From assembly GCA_964019425.1 (NCBI GenBank), contig OZ025858.1, positions 531,728 to 595,727 of the forward strand: a DNA stretch of 64,000 nt, read 5' to 3'. Shown piece by piece: positions 62,001-64,000 of the stretch. The notes beneath the pieces are model-generated. The model had not been told where the DNA came from. It did no database searches and was given only the letters and a program-made list of their open reading frames with translations. Made by a program: the position numbers and the translations under genes. This DNA is from Flectonema sp. DT1601. Taxonomy: Eukaryota; Euglenozoa; Diplonemea; Diplonemida; Diplonemidae. Position 1 is the first letter of the stretch. Every line of letters begins with the position of its first letter.

Positions 62001-64000
62001 CCCGCAAACCCGCAAACCCGCAAACCCGCAAACCCGCAAACCCGCAAACCCGCAAACCCGCAAACCCGCAAACCCGCAAACCCGCAAACCCGCAAACCCG
62101 CAAACCCGCAAACCCGCAAACCCGCAAACCCGCAAACCCGCAAACCCGCAAACCCGCAAACCCGCAAACCCGCAAACCCGCAAACCCGCAAACCCGCAAA
62201 CCCGCAAACCCGCAAACCCGCAAACCCGCAAACCCGCAAACCCGCAAACCCGCAAACCCGCAAACCCGCAAACCCGCAAACCCGCAAACCCGCAAACCCG
62301 CAAACCCGCAAACCCGCAAACCCGCAAACCCGCAAACCCGCAAACCCGCAAACCCGCAAACCCGCAAACCCGCAAACCCGCAAACCCGCAAACCCGCAAA
62401 CCCGCAAACCCGCAAACCCGCAAACCCGCAAACCCGCAAACCCGCAAACCCGCAAACCCGCAAACCCGCAAACCCGCAAACCCGCAAACCCGCAAACCCG
62501 CAAACCCGCAAACCCGCAAACCCGCAAACCCGCAAACCCGCAAACCCGCAAACCCGCAAACCCGCAAACCCGCAAACCCGCAAACCCGCAAACCCGCAAA
62601 CCCGCAAACCCGCAAACCCGCAAACCCGCAAACCCGCAAACCCGCAAACCCGCAAACCCGCAAACCCGCAAACCCGCAAACCCGCAAACCCGCAAACCCG
62701 CAAACCCGCAAACCCGCAAACCCGCAAACCCGCAAACCCGCAAACCCGCAAACCCGCAAACCCGCAAACCCGCAAACCCGCAAACCCGCAAACCCGCAAA
62801 CCCGCAAACCCGCAAACCCGCAAACCCGCAAACCCGCAAACCCGCAAACCCGCAAACCCGCAAACCCGCAAACCCGCAAACCCGCAAACCCGCAAACCCG
62901 CAAACCCGCAAACCCGCAAACCCGCAAACCCGCAAACCCGCAAACCCGCAAACCCGCAAACCCGCAAACCCGCAAACCCGCAAACCCGCAAACCCGCAAA
63001 CCCGCAAACCCGCAAACCCGCAAACCCGCAAACCCGCAAACCCGCAAACCCGCAAACCCGCAAACCCGCAAACCCGCAAACCCGCAAACCCGCAAACCCG
63101 CAAACCCGCAAACCCGCAAACCCGCAAACCCGCAAACCCGCAAACCCGCAAACCCGCAAACCCGCAAACCCGCAAACCCGCAAACCCGCAAACCCGCAAA
63201 CCCGCAAACCCGCAAACCCGCAAACCCGCAAACCCGCAAACCCGCAAACCCGCAAACCCGCAAACCCGCAAACCCGCAAACCCGCAAACCCGCAAACCCG
63301 CAAACCCGCAAACCCGCAAACCCGCAAACCCGCAAACCCGCAAACCCGCAAACCCGCAAACCCGCAAACCCGCAAACCCGCAAACCCGCAAACCCGCAAA
63401 CCCGCAAACCCGCAAACCCGCAAACCCGCAAACCCGCAAACCCGCAAACCCGCAAACCCGCAAACCCGCAAACCCGCAAACCCGCAAACCCGCAAACCCG
63501 CAAACCCGCAAACCCGCAAACCCGCAAACCCGCAAACCCGCAAACCCGCAAACCCGCAAACCCGCAAACCCGCAAACCCGCAAACCCGCAAACCCGCAAA
63601 CCCGCAAACCCGCAAACCCGCAAACCCGCAAACCCGCAAACCCGCAAACCCGCAAACCCGCAAACCCGCAAACCCGCAAACCCGCAAACCCGCAAACCCG
63701 CAAACCCGCAAACCCGCAAACCCGCAAACCCGCAAACCCGCAAACCCGCAAACCCGCAAACCCGCAAACCCGCAAACCCGCAAACCCGCAAACCCGCAAA
63801 CCCGCAAACCCGCAAACCCGCAAACCCGCAAACCCGCAAACCCGCAAACCCGCAAACCCGCAAACCCGCAAACCCGCAAACCCGCAAACCCGCAAACCCG
63901 CAAACCCGCAAACCCGCAAACCCGCAAACCCGCAAACCCGCAAACCCGCAAACCCGCAAACCCGCAAACCCGCAAACCCGCAAACCCGCAAACCCGCAAA
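56092..64000. repeat. Octamer array (CCCGCAAA)n, right block, continues beyond window
   Basis: About 988 copies to the window edge. By eye only one irregular unit occurs (a 7-mer CCCGAAA near 60254), so the array is extremely uniform. The C-rich strand reads left to right, which is the polarity of a left chromosome end and not of a right one. The array may be a telomere-like satellite, a centromeric or subterminal satellite, or an inverted or fused telomere. Minus-strand frames of about 2,640 codons coding (RVCGFAGL)n result from an 8-bp unit free of stops and are not genes. Confidence 0.97.

Noticed and set aside
56038-63999. Three minus-strand frames of about 2,640 codons coding (RVCGFAGL)n
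   Set aside because: An 8-bp unit without stop codons leaves every frame open; 24 bp give 8 codons. There is no real protein, only the octamer array.

Overview
The window looks like a protist nuclear chromosome, probably from a lineage that makes mRNA by spliced-leader trans-splicing (euglenozoan-like). This is inferred: every host protein gene lies head to tail on the + strand, intergenic gaps are short and full of long T and A runs, and nearly every start codon has a YAG 10-25 nt upstream. Conventional GT-AG introns of 50-85 nt also occur, three in the MIOS-like gene and one in the Tim44-like gene. I cannot name the species.

Left part (1-21 kb), ordinary single-copy genes: the end of an ABCB-type transporter, a ubiquitin-like/ankyrin protein, an SDP1/TGL-family patatin protein whose catalytic residues seem replaced, a coiled-coil protein, a very small membrane or secreted protein, a type II membrane sulfotransferase-like/PAN protein, a siroheme sulfite reductase, a DMT/SLC35G-like transporter, a MIOS (GATOR2/SEACAT) subunit rebuilt here from four exons, and a mitochondrial Tim44/mL45-like protein.

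Middle (21.6-41.8 kb): three tandem copies of a ~6.6-6.75 kb unit. Each carries a BRCT-domain gene, a 276-bp MITE, and a gene joining an N-terminal ubiquitin-like domain to 14-16 BspA-like 25-residue leucine-rich repeats. The first BRCT copy is complete. The two downstream copies begin at a duplication junction and lack its first 23 or so codons. The LRR arrays differ between units by whole 75-nt repeats, and unit relationships differ between the backbone and the LRR region.

Right part (42-64 kb), subtelomere-like: Crinkler/RHS-type gene relics, a 2.4-kb block of four tandem repeats headed by degenerate octamers, a 5S rRNA gene, and then arrays of the octamer CCCGCAAA (TTTGCGGG on the other strand). 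The first array is 0.64 kb; the second is at least 7.9 kb and runs off the window. Between them sits a whole-looking 5,768-bp tyrosine-recombinase retroelement with split direct repeats and the order Gag-like, YR, RT-RNase H, which is the layout of the trypanosomatid VIPER/TATE group. It splits one octamer exactly, with no target duplication. This element-in-array arrangement is the most striking feature of the window.
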